In this document: piece by piece, positions 35,302-43,195 of the stretch | Numbering within the stretch: position 1 is the stretch's first letter | Layout of the letters: each line of letters begins with the position of its first letter | Origin: Lacinutrix himadriensis | Lineage (GTDB): Bacteria > Bacteroidota > Bacteroidia > Flavobacteriales > Flavobacteriaceae | Reading direction: 5' to 3' | Length of the DNA stretch: 64,000 bases | NCBI RefSeq assembly: GCF_001418105.1 | Contig: NZ_LIQI01000022.1 | Location: 434,001 to 498,000, forward strand | Program-made: the position numbers and the translations under genes | The notes under the pieces: generated by a model | Told to the model about the DNA's origin: nothing | The model's database searches: none | Seen by the model: the letters and a program-made list of their open reading frames with translations, nothing else

Positions 35302-36669
35302 ATGAAAAAAATATCTATAATATTAGGGTCATTGCTTTTCATAACAGCATGTTCGACCGATTTGGATCAAGCGCCATCTAATATCGCTAATTCAGATTCT
35401 TTAACAGATTATGAAGGCGTATTGAATGCCGCATATTACTACCAACTTGGTACCGTTACACCAATGGCAGTAATGGGAGAATTTAGATCAGATAACGCAG
35501 TCATGGATGAAGCTCCATACACGGAGTTTGATGAATACGACAACGGTTTAACAGCCATGGAAGATCAATTTTTTAGTCCTTTCTATACCGCTTTATATAA
35601 GTCTATATTAAGTGCAAATAATGTCATTGAAAATTCTTCCAATGATGGACATATTGGAGAAGCTAAATTTTTAAGAGCTTTATCTTATTTTAAATTAGTA
35701 CAAGTTTTTGGCGATACTACACTTAATTTATCTCCAGATCCAGATGTATATGATTCTTCCATTTTAGTAAGACAGCCAGCTGCTACTATTTATAATGATG
35801 TTATCATTCCAGATTTAAATGATGCAATGGCTTTAAGTGCAACAATTTCAGATGGAAGAGCATCTAAATATGCCGCACAAGCTTTATTAGGAAAAGTATA
35901 TGCTACTATGGGTAATTATGCTAGCGCAGAACCACATTTAGCTGCCGTTGTAAACGGAGCATCTTCAGCAGGTATCAGCTTGCAAGCAAACTATAATGAT
36001 ATCTTCGGAGCTGCTAATGAGATAGAAAATTCTGAAATTATATTTTCTACACAAATAGTTAGTTCTGTAGTAGATGAATATTCTCCTGCTACCGATTTTT
36101 GGAATTGGTTTGTTGGTGATGATCCAAAAGCAGATTATCCTGTAGATCCAGATTTAGTTGCTGCTTTTGATGCAGTTGCTGGAGACATAGTAGATACAGA
36201 TCCTACTACTGCTGGTAATCAAGGTGTAGATTTAAGAAGAGAAGTTACGCTTAACCCTGATGGTTTAACCGCTATAAAATTTCCTAAAGAAGGAGGTCAA
36301 GGATCAGAACACGATTGGATAGAAATAAGATTAGCAGATGTTATTCTTTTATATGCAGAAACATTGAACGCAAACAATTCTCCTGCAACTACAGTACTTC
36401 CTTTATTAGATGATATTAGAACAAGAGCAGGTTTAAGTATTTTAGATCCACTTACTATAAACACAAAACCTTTAGTTAAACAAGCTATTCTAAACGAAAG
36501 AAGATTAGAATTAGCTTTTGAAGGACACAGATGGTTTGATTTAATAAGAACAGGAACAGTAGATGCTGAAATGGGAGAAGTGATTAATAGCAATTACTAT
36601 TTATTCCCTGTACCAGTTTCAGAAGTACTAGCTACTAATGGAATAATTACTCAAAACACAGGTTACTAA
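35302..36669 (+). CDS. susD: SusD/RagB-family glycan-binding lipoprotein
   Basis: 455 aa with a lipobox leader (LLFITAC). The SusD fold is shown by the TPR-like helices (AKFLRALSYFKLVQVFGD), the segment RASKYAAQALLGKVYATMGNY, and the C-terminal RRLELAFEGHRWFDLIRTG. It binds alginate oligomers at the cell surface as the lid of the SusC transporter. It is the last gene of this transcript before a structured 3' region. Confidence 0.96.
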   Translation: MKKISIILGSLLFITACSTDLDQAPSNIANSDSLTDYEGVLNAAYYYQLGTVTPMAVMGEFRSDNAVMDEAPYTEFDEYDNGLTAMEDQFFSPFYTALYKSILSANNVIENSSNDGHIGEAKFLRALSYFKLVQVFGDTTLNLSPDPDVYDSSILVRQPAATIYNDVIIPDLNDAMALSATISDGRASKYAAQALLGKVYATMGNYASAEPHLAAVVNGASSAGISLQANYNDIFGAANEIENSEIIFSTQIVSSVVDEYSPATDFWNWFVGDDPKADYPVDPDLVAAFDAVAGDIVDTDPTTAGNQGVDLRREVTLNPDGLTAIKFPKEGGQGSEHDWIEIRLADVILLYAETLNANNSPATTVLPLLDDIRTRAGLSILDPLTINTKPLVKQAILNERRLELAFEGHRWFDLIRTGTVDAEMGEVINSNYYLFPVPVSEVLATNGIITQNTGY

Positions 36670-37103
36670 TACTACCTATTTCTTTCTTTGTAAGTTCTAT
36701 CAACCGTAATCAAGACATACGGAAATATTATACTTACAAAGAAAGAATTTATAGAATTAAATTATCCAGATTAAAAAACAACATTAGAAAGAAAAACTTC
36801 TGATGATAAACTATTAATATTTTAAATAAAACGAATACAAAGTATATGAAAATATACGCATGAAAAAATGGGGAATCTTTGAAAGTAGTAAACTATTTTC
36901 AAAAAAGAGGTAATCGGTTTCGTACAAATTAAATGTTACAAATTAGAAGTCACACATTAAAAATATTTTGATTAGTCTTATTGTGATTTAGTTGAGCTTT
37001 AAAGGCCTATAAAAGGCCTTAAAGTTTGGCTTATAGATTATACTTCTAGTTGATTTTAGTAAATTTACCCTCTTAAACAAAATAGGAAAAAAAACATTAA
37101 TTT
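36670..37103. other. 434-nt intergenic region between susD and gntR
   Basis: No gene is seen. It holds the long stem-loop described separately (36680-36747) and, close to gntR, a small inverted repeat, AAGGCCT at 37002-37008 and AGGCCTT at 37014-37020, which might be a regulatory site or part of a weak hairpin. No copy of the TGGTAAACCA operator is present, and no full TAnnTTTG promoter was found. Confidence 0.6.
36680..36747. other. long stem-loop with nested stem, 3' of susD
   Basis: A perfect 16-bp inverted repeat (TTCTTTCTTTGTAAGT at 36680-36695, ACTTACAAAGAAAGAA at 36732-36747) encloses a second 5-bp stem, CCGTA/TACGG (36704-36722). There is no T run. It may be a 3'-end stabilising structure or the source of a small RNA. 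Confidence 0.6.
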
Positions 37104-37805
37104 ATGAAATTAGAGGCTACTACAAAAACGGAAAAATTTGATGTTCAAAAACATATAATTGCTAGTATTCGAGATTTAATAAATTTAAAAAACCTGGAGC
37201 CTGGAGATAAATTACCTGCAGAGCGCGTACTAGCCGAAAAATTTGAAGTGTCTAGAAGTAATGTTAGAGAAGCTATTCAAAAATTAGAATTATACGGTTT
37301 ATTAAAATCCATTCCGCAAAGCGGAACATTTGTAGCAAACATAGGTGTAATTGCCATGAATGGTATGATTAAAGATATCCTAAGACTGGAAGATCCAGAT
37401 TTTAAATCCTTAGTAGAAACCCGAATATTATTAGAATTAAAAACAGTACGATTAGCAGCTTTAAGAAGAACAGATGAAGATTTAAAAAAACTAAAAGCAA
37501 CAATAGATGCATATTCCAAAAAGGTTTTAAATGGCGAAGATGCTGTTCAAGAAGATTTACTATTTCATCTATCTATAGCGAAAGCGAGTGGTAATAGTTC
37601 CATGAATACTTTCATGTTAATTATTACACCTCAAATTATTACCAATTTTGAAAAATATCATGTTTGTGATAAAAACTTAGCACAAAAAGGTATTGAAGAA
37701 CACCAAGCTATTTACGATGCAATTGAAATGAAAGATCCGCAATTAGCAAAACAAAAAATGAAAGATCACTTTAGTGAATTATATCAATATTGCTATAAGG
37801 ATTAA
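37104..37805 (+). CDS. GntR-family (FadR/FCD subfamily) transcriptional regulator
   Basis: 233 aa. The winged-helix domain (residues 10-75) includes LEPGDKLPAERVLAEKFEVS and SRSNVREAIQKLELYGLL. The FCD ligand domain (about 95-225) keeps the metal-binding pattern: Asp and His in EDLLFHLSIAKASGN, His in IEEHQAIYDAI and His in MKDHFSELY. FCD regulators usually sense sugar acids, and FadR-type proteins bind TGGT/ACCA half-sites, as found in the two operators of this locus. It is therefore the best candidate for the alginate repressor, with KDG or DEH as inducer (inference). It starts the second operon, with the MFS carrier 29 nt downstream. Confidence 0.93.
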   Translation: MKLEATTKTEKFDVQKHIIASIRDLINLKNLEPGDKLPAERVLAEKFEVSRSNVREAIQKLELYGLLKSIPQSGTFVANIGVIAMNGMIKDILRLEDPDFKSLVETRILLELKTVRLAALRRTDEDLKKLKATIDAYSKKVLNGEDAVQEDLLFHLSIAKASGNSSMNTFMLIITPQIITNFEKYHVCDKNLAQKGIEEHQAIYDAIEMKDPQLAKQKMKDHFSELYQYCYKD

Positions 37806-37834
37806 AAAATATTAACGAACTAGACGAAACAAGC

Positions 37835-39136
37835 ATGAAAGTAAAAGGACTAAGATGGTGGGTAGTAGGACTTGTGGCCTTGGCTGCAGTTATTAATTAC
37901 ATAGATAGACAAGCTTTTGGAGCGCTATGGCCAGACATTGCTAATGATTTATTCCCAGAAATGGATAAGGATGGACATAAAGCAATCTACGGTACCATTT
38001 CAACAGTATTTATACTTTCGTATGCTGGTGGTCAAGCACTTTTTGGTAAAATTTTCGATTGGATAGGAACCCGAATTGGTTTTGCAATTTCAATTGGTGT
38101 ATGGTCTATCGCTACACTAATGCATGCATTTGCTCAAGGAATGCTAAGTTTTTCCATTTTCAGATCTATATTAGGAATTGCAGAAGCTGGAAACTGGCCT
38201 GGTGCCGCTAAAGCTAATGCAGAATGGTTTCCAACTAAAGAGCGAGCACTTGCTCAAGGAATCTTTAATTCTGGAGCAGCTATAGGAGGTATTGTAGCTT
38301 ATCCAGTGATTGGGTTGTTGTCTGTTTATTTCGATTGGAAAGCAATATTTATAGTGGTTGCTGCTCTTGGGTTTTTATGGTTACTACCTTGGTTATACGT
38401 AGTAAAGGGAGCCCCAAAATCACACCCTTGGTTGACTGATGATGAAAAAAAATATATTCTATCCGGACAAAGAAATCAGGATATTGATGAAGATGGTAGT
38501 TATGATGAAGGTTATACGCCAGACACTGGTCAATTACTAAAACACAAAGAGAGTTGGGGAGTAATAATAGCTTCCGCAGCAATTGATCCTATTTGGTGGC
38601 TTTTTATAGTTTGGATACCAATCTATCTTTCCGAAGTTTTTGGAATGGATGTTAAACAAATAGCATTCTCGGCGTGGGTACCTTATGTTGGAGCAATGAT
38701 TGGAGCTATCTTTGGTGGTTTACTTGCTAAAAATAGAATTACAGCAGGATGGTCTGTGGATAAAACACGAAAAATGACAATCACTTTAGGTTGTTTAATT
38801 ATGATTCCATGCTTCTTCCTATTGAAAGCACCATCATCTGCTATGAACGCAGTGATTATTATGGCAGTTTTACTTTTCGGATTTCAAGTCGCAATCGGTA
38901 ACATACAGACTTTGCCAAGTGATCTTTTTAGCGGAAAAATAGTCGGTACATTATCTGGTTTTGCCGGTATGGCAGCGAAACTTGGTGCAGCTGGACTTAC
39001 TATTTTAGTTACATTCATCACAACAGGAGGAAATTACACACCTGCCTTTTTAATAGGTGGTGCCTTAGCAATAATAGCACTATTATCGGTTTGGATATTA
39101 TGTCCTAAAATTGAACCATTAAAACCTAAACAATAA
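37835..39136 (+). CDS. MFS transporter of the hexuronate (ExuT-like) group
   Basis: 433 aa with about 12 transmembrane helices. The N-terminal motif AAVINYIDRQAFGALWPDIA, the loop GKIFDWIGTRIG and the stretch AEAGNWPGAAKANAEWFP are typical of the anion:cation symporter group, which includes hexuronate and KDG carriers. It should bring unsaturated uronates or DEH from the periplasm into the cytoplasm, feeding KdgF and the reductases. The context (gntR before, SDR, kinase and aldolase after) supports this. Confidence 0.92.
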   Translation: MKVKGLRWWVVGLVALAAVINYIDRQAFGALWPDIANDLFPEMDKDGHKAIYGTISTVFILSYAGGQALFGKIFDWIGTRIGFAISIGVWSIATLMHAFAQGMLSFSIFRSILGIAEAGNWPGAAKANAEWFPTKERALAQGIFNSGAAIGGIVAYPVIGLLSVYFDWKAIFIVVAALGFLWLLPWLYVVKGAPKSHPWLTDDEKKYILSGQRNQDIDEDGSYDEGYTPDTGQLLKHKESWGVIIASAAIDPIWWLFIVWIPIYLSEVFGMDVKQIAFSAWVPYVGAMIGAIFGGLLAKNRITAGWSVDKTRKMTITLGCLIMIPCFFLLKAPSSAMNAVIIMAVLLFGFQVAIGNIQTLPSDLFSGKIVGTLSGFAGMAAKLGAAGLTILVTFITTGGNYTPAFLIGGALAIIALLSVWILCPKIEPLKPKQ

Positions 39137-39181
39137 TCAAATTCAATAAAAATAAAATATTAAAGATTAAAATAAAAAAAA

Positions 39182-39946
39182 ATGAGTAAAAATACAGGTA
39201 AAGTAGCAATAGTTACAGGAGCAACAGGAGGAATCGGTTTTGAAGTAGCTAAAAGATTAGGTCATGATGGATATACTGTAGTTTTAAACGGTATAGATGA
39301 TAAAGCAGGTGCTGAAAAATTAAAAGCACTTACAGACGAAGGAATTACTGCAGAATATTACGGTTTTGATGTTACTAATGAAGAGCAAGTAACTGCTAAC
39401 ATCACTAAAATTGGTGAAAAATATGGTAGAATTGACGTGCTTGTAAACAATGCAGGTGGTTTAGGTGGAAGATCTAGATTCGAAGAAATGACAACAGATT
39501 TTTACAGATTTGTAATGGCATTAAACTTAGATTCTGTATTTTTTGCTTCAAGAGCAGCTATACCATTTCTTAAAAAAGGAGAACATCCTTCTATAATTAA
39601 CTATACATCTAATGCTGGATGGACTGCAGGTGGACCAGGAGCTGGTATCTACGGTACATCTAAAGCTGGTGTACACGCAATTACTAGAGCATTAGCAAAA
39701 GATTTAGCAGAATATGGTATTAGAGTGAATGCAGTATCTCCGGGTACTATTGACACGCCATTTCACGCACAAATTAAAGCAACGAAACCAGAAGTTTTCG
39801 CTTCTTGGGCAAACAATATTATGTTAGGAAGATTAGGTCAGCCAGAAGATGTAGCTGGAGTTATTTCTTTCTTAGCAAGTAAAGATGCTTCATTCATAAC
39901 TGCAGAAACTATCCAAATTGGTGGTGGACAAGCATTAGGAATCTAG
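39182..39946 (+). CDS. SDR-family oxidoreductase, probable DEH reductase
   Basis: 254 aa. The cofactor motif is TGATGGIGF (11-19), NNAG is present, and the active-site motif is YGTSKAG; the C-terminus has FITAETIQIGGGQALGI. Its position directly between the uronate transporter and KDG kinase makes it the best candidate for the NAD(P)H-dependent reduction of DEH to KDG. The other SDR (28044) is only distantly similar. A hairpin separates it from kdgK. Confidence 0.9.
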   Translation: MSKNTGKVAIVTGATGGIGFEVAKRLGHDGYTVVLNGIDDKAGAEKLKALTDEGITAEYYGFDVTNEEQVTANITKIGEKYGRIDVLVNNAGGLGGRSRFEEMTTDFYRFVMALNLDSVFFASRAAIPFLKKGEHPSIINYTSNAGWTAGGPGAGIYGTSKAGVHAITRALAKDLAEYGIRVNAVSPGTIDTPFHAQIKATKPEVFASWANNIMLGRLGQPEDVAGVISFLASKDASFITAETIQIGGGQALGI

Positions 39947-39958
39947 AATTAAAGATTT

Positions 39959-40002
39959 AAAAGCCAAATAGCATTATTATAAAATAAAACTATTTGGCTT
40001 TT
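39959..40002 (+). other. intercistronic hairpin between DEH reductase and kdgK
   Basis: A perfect 13-bp stem, AAAAGCCAAATAG with CTATTTGGCTTTT, around an 18-nt AT-rich loop. Its T-ending arm could act as a leaky terminator that lowers expression of kdgK and kdgA relative to the genes before it. Confidence 0.65.
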
Positions 40003-40032
40003 CATTTAAAGTAAAATAATTAAATTCAAGAA

Positions 40033-41055
40033 ATGAGTAAGATTGTCACATTTGGTGAAATTATGTTAAGACTCTCTACAGAGCGTCATTTAAGATTTTC
40101 GCAAGCAAAAAAGTTTGCAGCTTCTTATGGTGGTGGAGAATTTAATGTAGCAGTATCCTTAGCAAATTATGGTATTCCTGCCGAATTTGTTACCAGATTA
40201 CCAAAAAATGAAATGGGAAATTGCGCATTAATAGAGATGCGTAAATTTAATGTAGAGTCTAAAAATGTTATTTACGGCGGCGACAGACTTGGTATCTACT
40301 ACTTAGAAACTGGTGCTGGAACTCGTGGTAGTAATGTAGTTTATGATAGAGCAAACAGTTCTATGGCAACTATTGAAAAAGGTTCCATAGATTGGGAATC
40401 AGTTTTAAAAGATGCTACTTGGTTTCATTGGAGTGGTATTACTCCTGCTATTTCTCAATCTGCTGCAGACGAATGTTTAGAAGCAATTAAAGTAGCACAT
40501 AAATTAGGGATTACTATTTCTTCCGATTTAAACTATAGATCTAAATTATGGCAATACGGAAAAGAACCAAACGAAGTAATGCCAGAACTTTTAAAGTATA
40601 GCAATATTATTTTAGGAGATATTGATACCGCATTTTTCATGTTAGGAAAAGATAAAGCGAACCCTAACTATCAAGACGAAAAATCCTTACCATTTTTATA
40701 CGATCAAATATTTAAATTATGTCCTAATTTACATACTGCGGCTACAACGCTAAGGTATTCTGTTAGTGCATCCCACCAACGTATTGGAGGGATATTATAT
40801 GATGGTAAAACCATTTACAATGCAGATGTTAAAGAAGTAACTCCTGTTGTAGATAGAGTTGGTAGTGGAGATGCTTTTATGGGTGGATTAATTTACGGAT
40901 TAGTAAACAATGCAACCGATAAACAAAAAGCATTAAATATAGCAGTAGCAGCTTGTTGCTTAAAACATACCATTTCTGGCGATTGTAATTTAATTACACT
41001 AGATGAAATTGAAAAATTATTAAATGGTGATGCCTCAGGAAAGGTTTCCAGATAA
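40033..41055 (+). CDS. kdgK: 2-keto-3-deoxygluconate kinase (PfkB family)
   Basis: 340 aa, PfkB (ribokinase) fold. The N-terminal substrate region starts VTFGEIMLRLSTERHLRF, with YGGGEFNVAVSLANYG; the C-terminal signature VVDRVGSGDAFMGGLIYGL holds the catalytic Asp and anion hole. It phosphorylates KDG to KDPG with ATP. It is followed by the aldolase after 10 nt. Confidence 0.94.
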   Translation: MSKIVTFGEIMLRLSTERHLRFSQAKKFAASYGGGEFNVAVSLANYGIPAEFVTRLPKNEMGNCALIEMRKFNVESKNVIYGGDRLGIYYLETGAGTRGSNVVYDRANSSMATIEKGSIDWESVLKDATWFHWSGITPAISQSAADECLEAIKVAHKLGITISSDLNYRSKLWQYGKEPNEVMPELLKYSNIILGDIDTAFFMLGKDKANPNYQDEKSLPFLYDQIFKLCPNLHTAATTLRYSVSASHQRIGGILYDGKTIYNADVKEVTPVVDRVGSGDAFMGGLIYGLVNNATDKQKALNIAVAACCLKHTISGDCNLITLDEIEKLLNGDASGKVSR

Positions 41056-41065
41056 AAAAAATAAA

Positions 41066-41734
41066 ATGGCACAATACTCAAGAATTGAAGTTGCAACAGT
41101 AATGCAAAATACAGGCTTAGTTCCTTTGTTTTATAATGAAGATATAGAAGTAAGCAAAAAAATAGTAAAAGCTTGTTACGATGGTGGAGCGCGCCTTTTA
41201 GAATTTACAAGTAGAGGTGATTTCGCTTTTGAAGTTTTTGCTGCACTTAATAAATACGTAATAGCAGAATTACCTGGAATGATAATGGGTGTTGGCTCGG
41301 TTACAGATGCAGCTGCTGCTTCCCTATATATGCAGTTAGGTGCAAACTTTATTGTAACACCTGTTTTAAGAGAAGACATTGCTATGGTATGTAACAGAAG
41401 AAAAGTATTATGGTCTCCTGGTTGCGCAACATTAACAGAAATAGCTAAAGCGGAAGAACTTGGTTGCGAAATAGTAAAATTATTTCCTGGAAATGCATAT
41501 GATCCTAGTTATGTTAAAGCAATAAAAGGACCACAACCTTGGACAAGCATTATGCCAACTGGTGGTGTAGAACCAACTCAAGAAAGCTTAGAATCTTGGT
41601 TTAATGCTGGTGTTACTTGCGTAGGAATAGGTTCTAAACTTATTGCCAAAACAAAAGATGGTAATTACGATTTAGAAAAAATAAAAATGCTTACCAAAAC
41701 GTCTATAGAGATTATTCAAAAGCTAAAAAACTAA
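41066..41734 (+). CDS. kdgA: KDPG aldolase (bifunctional KHG/KDPG aldolase)
   Basis: 222 aa from the ATG at 41066 (MAQYSRIEVATVM), chosen over an upstream in-frame ATG that overlaps kdgK. The Schiff-base Lys is in EIVKLFPGNAYDP and the catalytic Glu region is RLLEFTSRGD; PTGGV closes the phosphate site. It splits KDPG to pyruvate and glyceraldehyde 3-phosphate, the end of the alginate route. A short LacI-type gene begins 6 nt later. Confidence 0.95.
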   Translation: MAQYSRIEVATVMQNTGLVPLFYNEDIEVSKKIVKACYDGGARLLEFTSRGDFAFEVFAALNKYVIAELPGMIMGVGSVTDAAAASLYMQLGANFIVTPVLREDIAMVCNRRKVLWSPGCATLTEIAKAEELGCEIVKLFPGNAYDPSYVKAIKGPQPWTSIMPTGGVEPTQESLESWFNAGVTCVGIGSKLIAKTKDGNYDLEKIKMLTKTSIEIIQKLKN

Positions 41735-41740
41735 CTGTTA

Positions 41741-42268
41741 ATGTATCAATCTACAATAACACTTAAAAGTATATCCATTTTAACCGGATTCTCTGTTTCT
41801 ACAGTTTCTAAGGCTTTAAATGATAAAGCAGACATAAGCACTAAAACGAGAACCTTAATAAAAACGATTGCCCAAAAACACAATTATGTGCCAAACTTTA
41901 CTGCTTTATCTTTAAGGAAGCAGCAAACGAAAACACTAGCGATAATTGTTCCGGAAATAGCAGATTCTTTTTATGGTTGTATCATTTCAGAAATACAAAA
42001 ATTTTCTTTTAAACATGGGTATAGACTGCTTGTGTTTCAATCTTTCTCTTCTCAAAAAAAAGAAGAACAATGCTTAAAAAATATAAATGATGGTAGTGTA
42101 GATGCTGCCATTATGGTCTCCAATTTCAAACAAGATAATTCTTCCATTTTTGTTAATAACCAATTACCAATTGAGTATATTGAAATTTCTAATACAACAA
42201 CTAGAAAAAAACTTAAAGAAGAGGTAATTGTCAGTTTTAAAGCATCTCTTAAACGATTAATTAGTTAG
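41741..42268 (+). CDS. truncated LacI-family regulator
   Basis: 175 aa, about half the normal 335-345 aa. The helix-turn-helix is complete (TLKSISILTGFSVSTVSKALN, about 7-27, and the hinge YVPNFTALSLRKQQTKTLAIIVP), and the first lobe of the periplasmic-binding-like sensor is present to about residue 150. The second lobe is missing, and the remaining C-terminus (TRKKLKEEVIVSFKASLKRLIS) is Lys-rich and unlike the family. The DMT exporter begins only 18 nt after the stop, so the missing half is deleted, not merely frameshifted. It may be non-functional, or a DNA-binding protein without effector control. Confidence 0.82.
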   Translation: MYQSTITLKSISILTGFSVSTVSKALNDKADISTKTRTLIKTIAQKHNYVPNFTALSLRKQQTKTLAIIVPEIADSFYGCIISEIQKFSFKHGYRLLVFQSFSSQKKEEQCLKNINDGSVDAAIMVSNFKQDNSSIFVNNQLPIEYIEISNTTTRKKLKEEVIVSFKASLKRLIS

Positions 42269-42286
42269 CGCAATATCATTTAGTTC

Positions 42287-43132
42287 ATGCACAAAAAAGC
42301 TATAATTTATATGTCTATTAGTGCTTTAGCCTTTGCACTACTAAACGTTTTTGTTAAAAAATTAGGCGATTTTAATGTCTATCAAATCGTTTTTTTTAGA
42401 TCTATTGGCTCCTTAATTTTTACCATTCCTTACCTTATAAAAAACAAAATTTCCTTTCTTGGTAATAAAAAAGCACTTCTTGTTGCAAGAGGACTTGTTG
42501 GTTTTGCTGGTATGACCTTATTTTTCATGGCAATAAAACATATGTCCATGGGATCTGCAGTTTCTATTCGATATATATCACCAATTTTTGCCGCTCTATT
42601 TGCTCTTCTTTTACTTAAAGAAAAAATAAAACCTATACAATGGTTCTGTTTTGGTATCGCTTTTTTAGGGGTTGTTCTTTTAAAAGGATTTGATAATCAA
42701 ATTAACAATATTGGTTTAACGCTTGCTGTAATTTCGGCAATATTTACAGGTCTAGTCCCTATTATAATTCGAAAAATTGGAACAAAGGATCACCCAATAG
42801 TTATCGTTAATTATTTTATGATAATATCTGCCATTATTGGAGGGCTATTAGCAATAAATAACTGGAAAAACCCAATAGGTATAGAATGGTTACTCTTATT
42901 AAGCCTTGGTGTTTTTGGCTATTTCGGACAAGTATACATGACCAAAGCATTACAAAGCAGTGAAATCAATCAAATAGCGCCGTTAAAATATATTGAAGTC
43001 ATTTTTACCATGATCATTGGTGCTATCTGGTTACAAGAAAGCTATAGCTTACTAAGTTTATTTGCTATTCTTTTAATTATTATAGGATTGGTTTTAAATG
43101 TCATGGTAAAACAATCTAAAAAATTAAATTAA
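42287..43132 (+). CDS. EamA/DMT-family membrane transporter
   Basis: 281 aa with 10 predicted transmembrane helices in two five-helix EamA repeats (first repeat with FVKKLGDFNVYQIVFFRSIG, second with NYFMIISAIIGGLLA). The family exports metabolites such as amino acids or related small molecules; the substrate is not predictable here. It lies 18 nt after the truncated lacI gene and may belong to the same transcript, but it ends at a strong terminator and need not serve alginate use. Confidence 0.88.
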   Translation: MHKKAIIYMSISALAFALLNVFVKKLGDFNVYQIVFFRSIGSLIFTIPYLIKNKISFLGNKKALLVARGLVGFAGMTLFFMAIKHMSMGSAVSIRYISPIFAALFALLLLKEKIKPIQWFCFGIAFLGVVLLKGFDNQINNIGLTLAVISAIFTGLVPIIIRKIGTKDHPIVIVNYFMIISAIIGGLLAINNWKNPIGIEWLLLLSLGVFGYFGQVYMTKALQSSEINQIAPLKYIEVIFTMIIGAIWLQESYSLLSLFAILLIIIGLVLNVMVKQSKKLN

Positions 43133-43138
43133 TATAAT

Positions 43139-43168
43139 AAAAAGAAGCGACTTAGGTCGCTTCTTTTT
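43139..43168. terminator. bidirectional terminator at the right end of the alginate operon
   Basis: GAAGCGAC / GTCGCTTC stem with TTAG loop, A run before and T run after. It serves the exporter gene and the convergent M36 protease. Confidence 0.88.
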
Positions 43169-43195
43169 ATGGTTACACAAATCGTATCAAAAATA

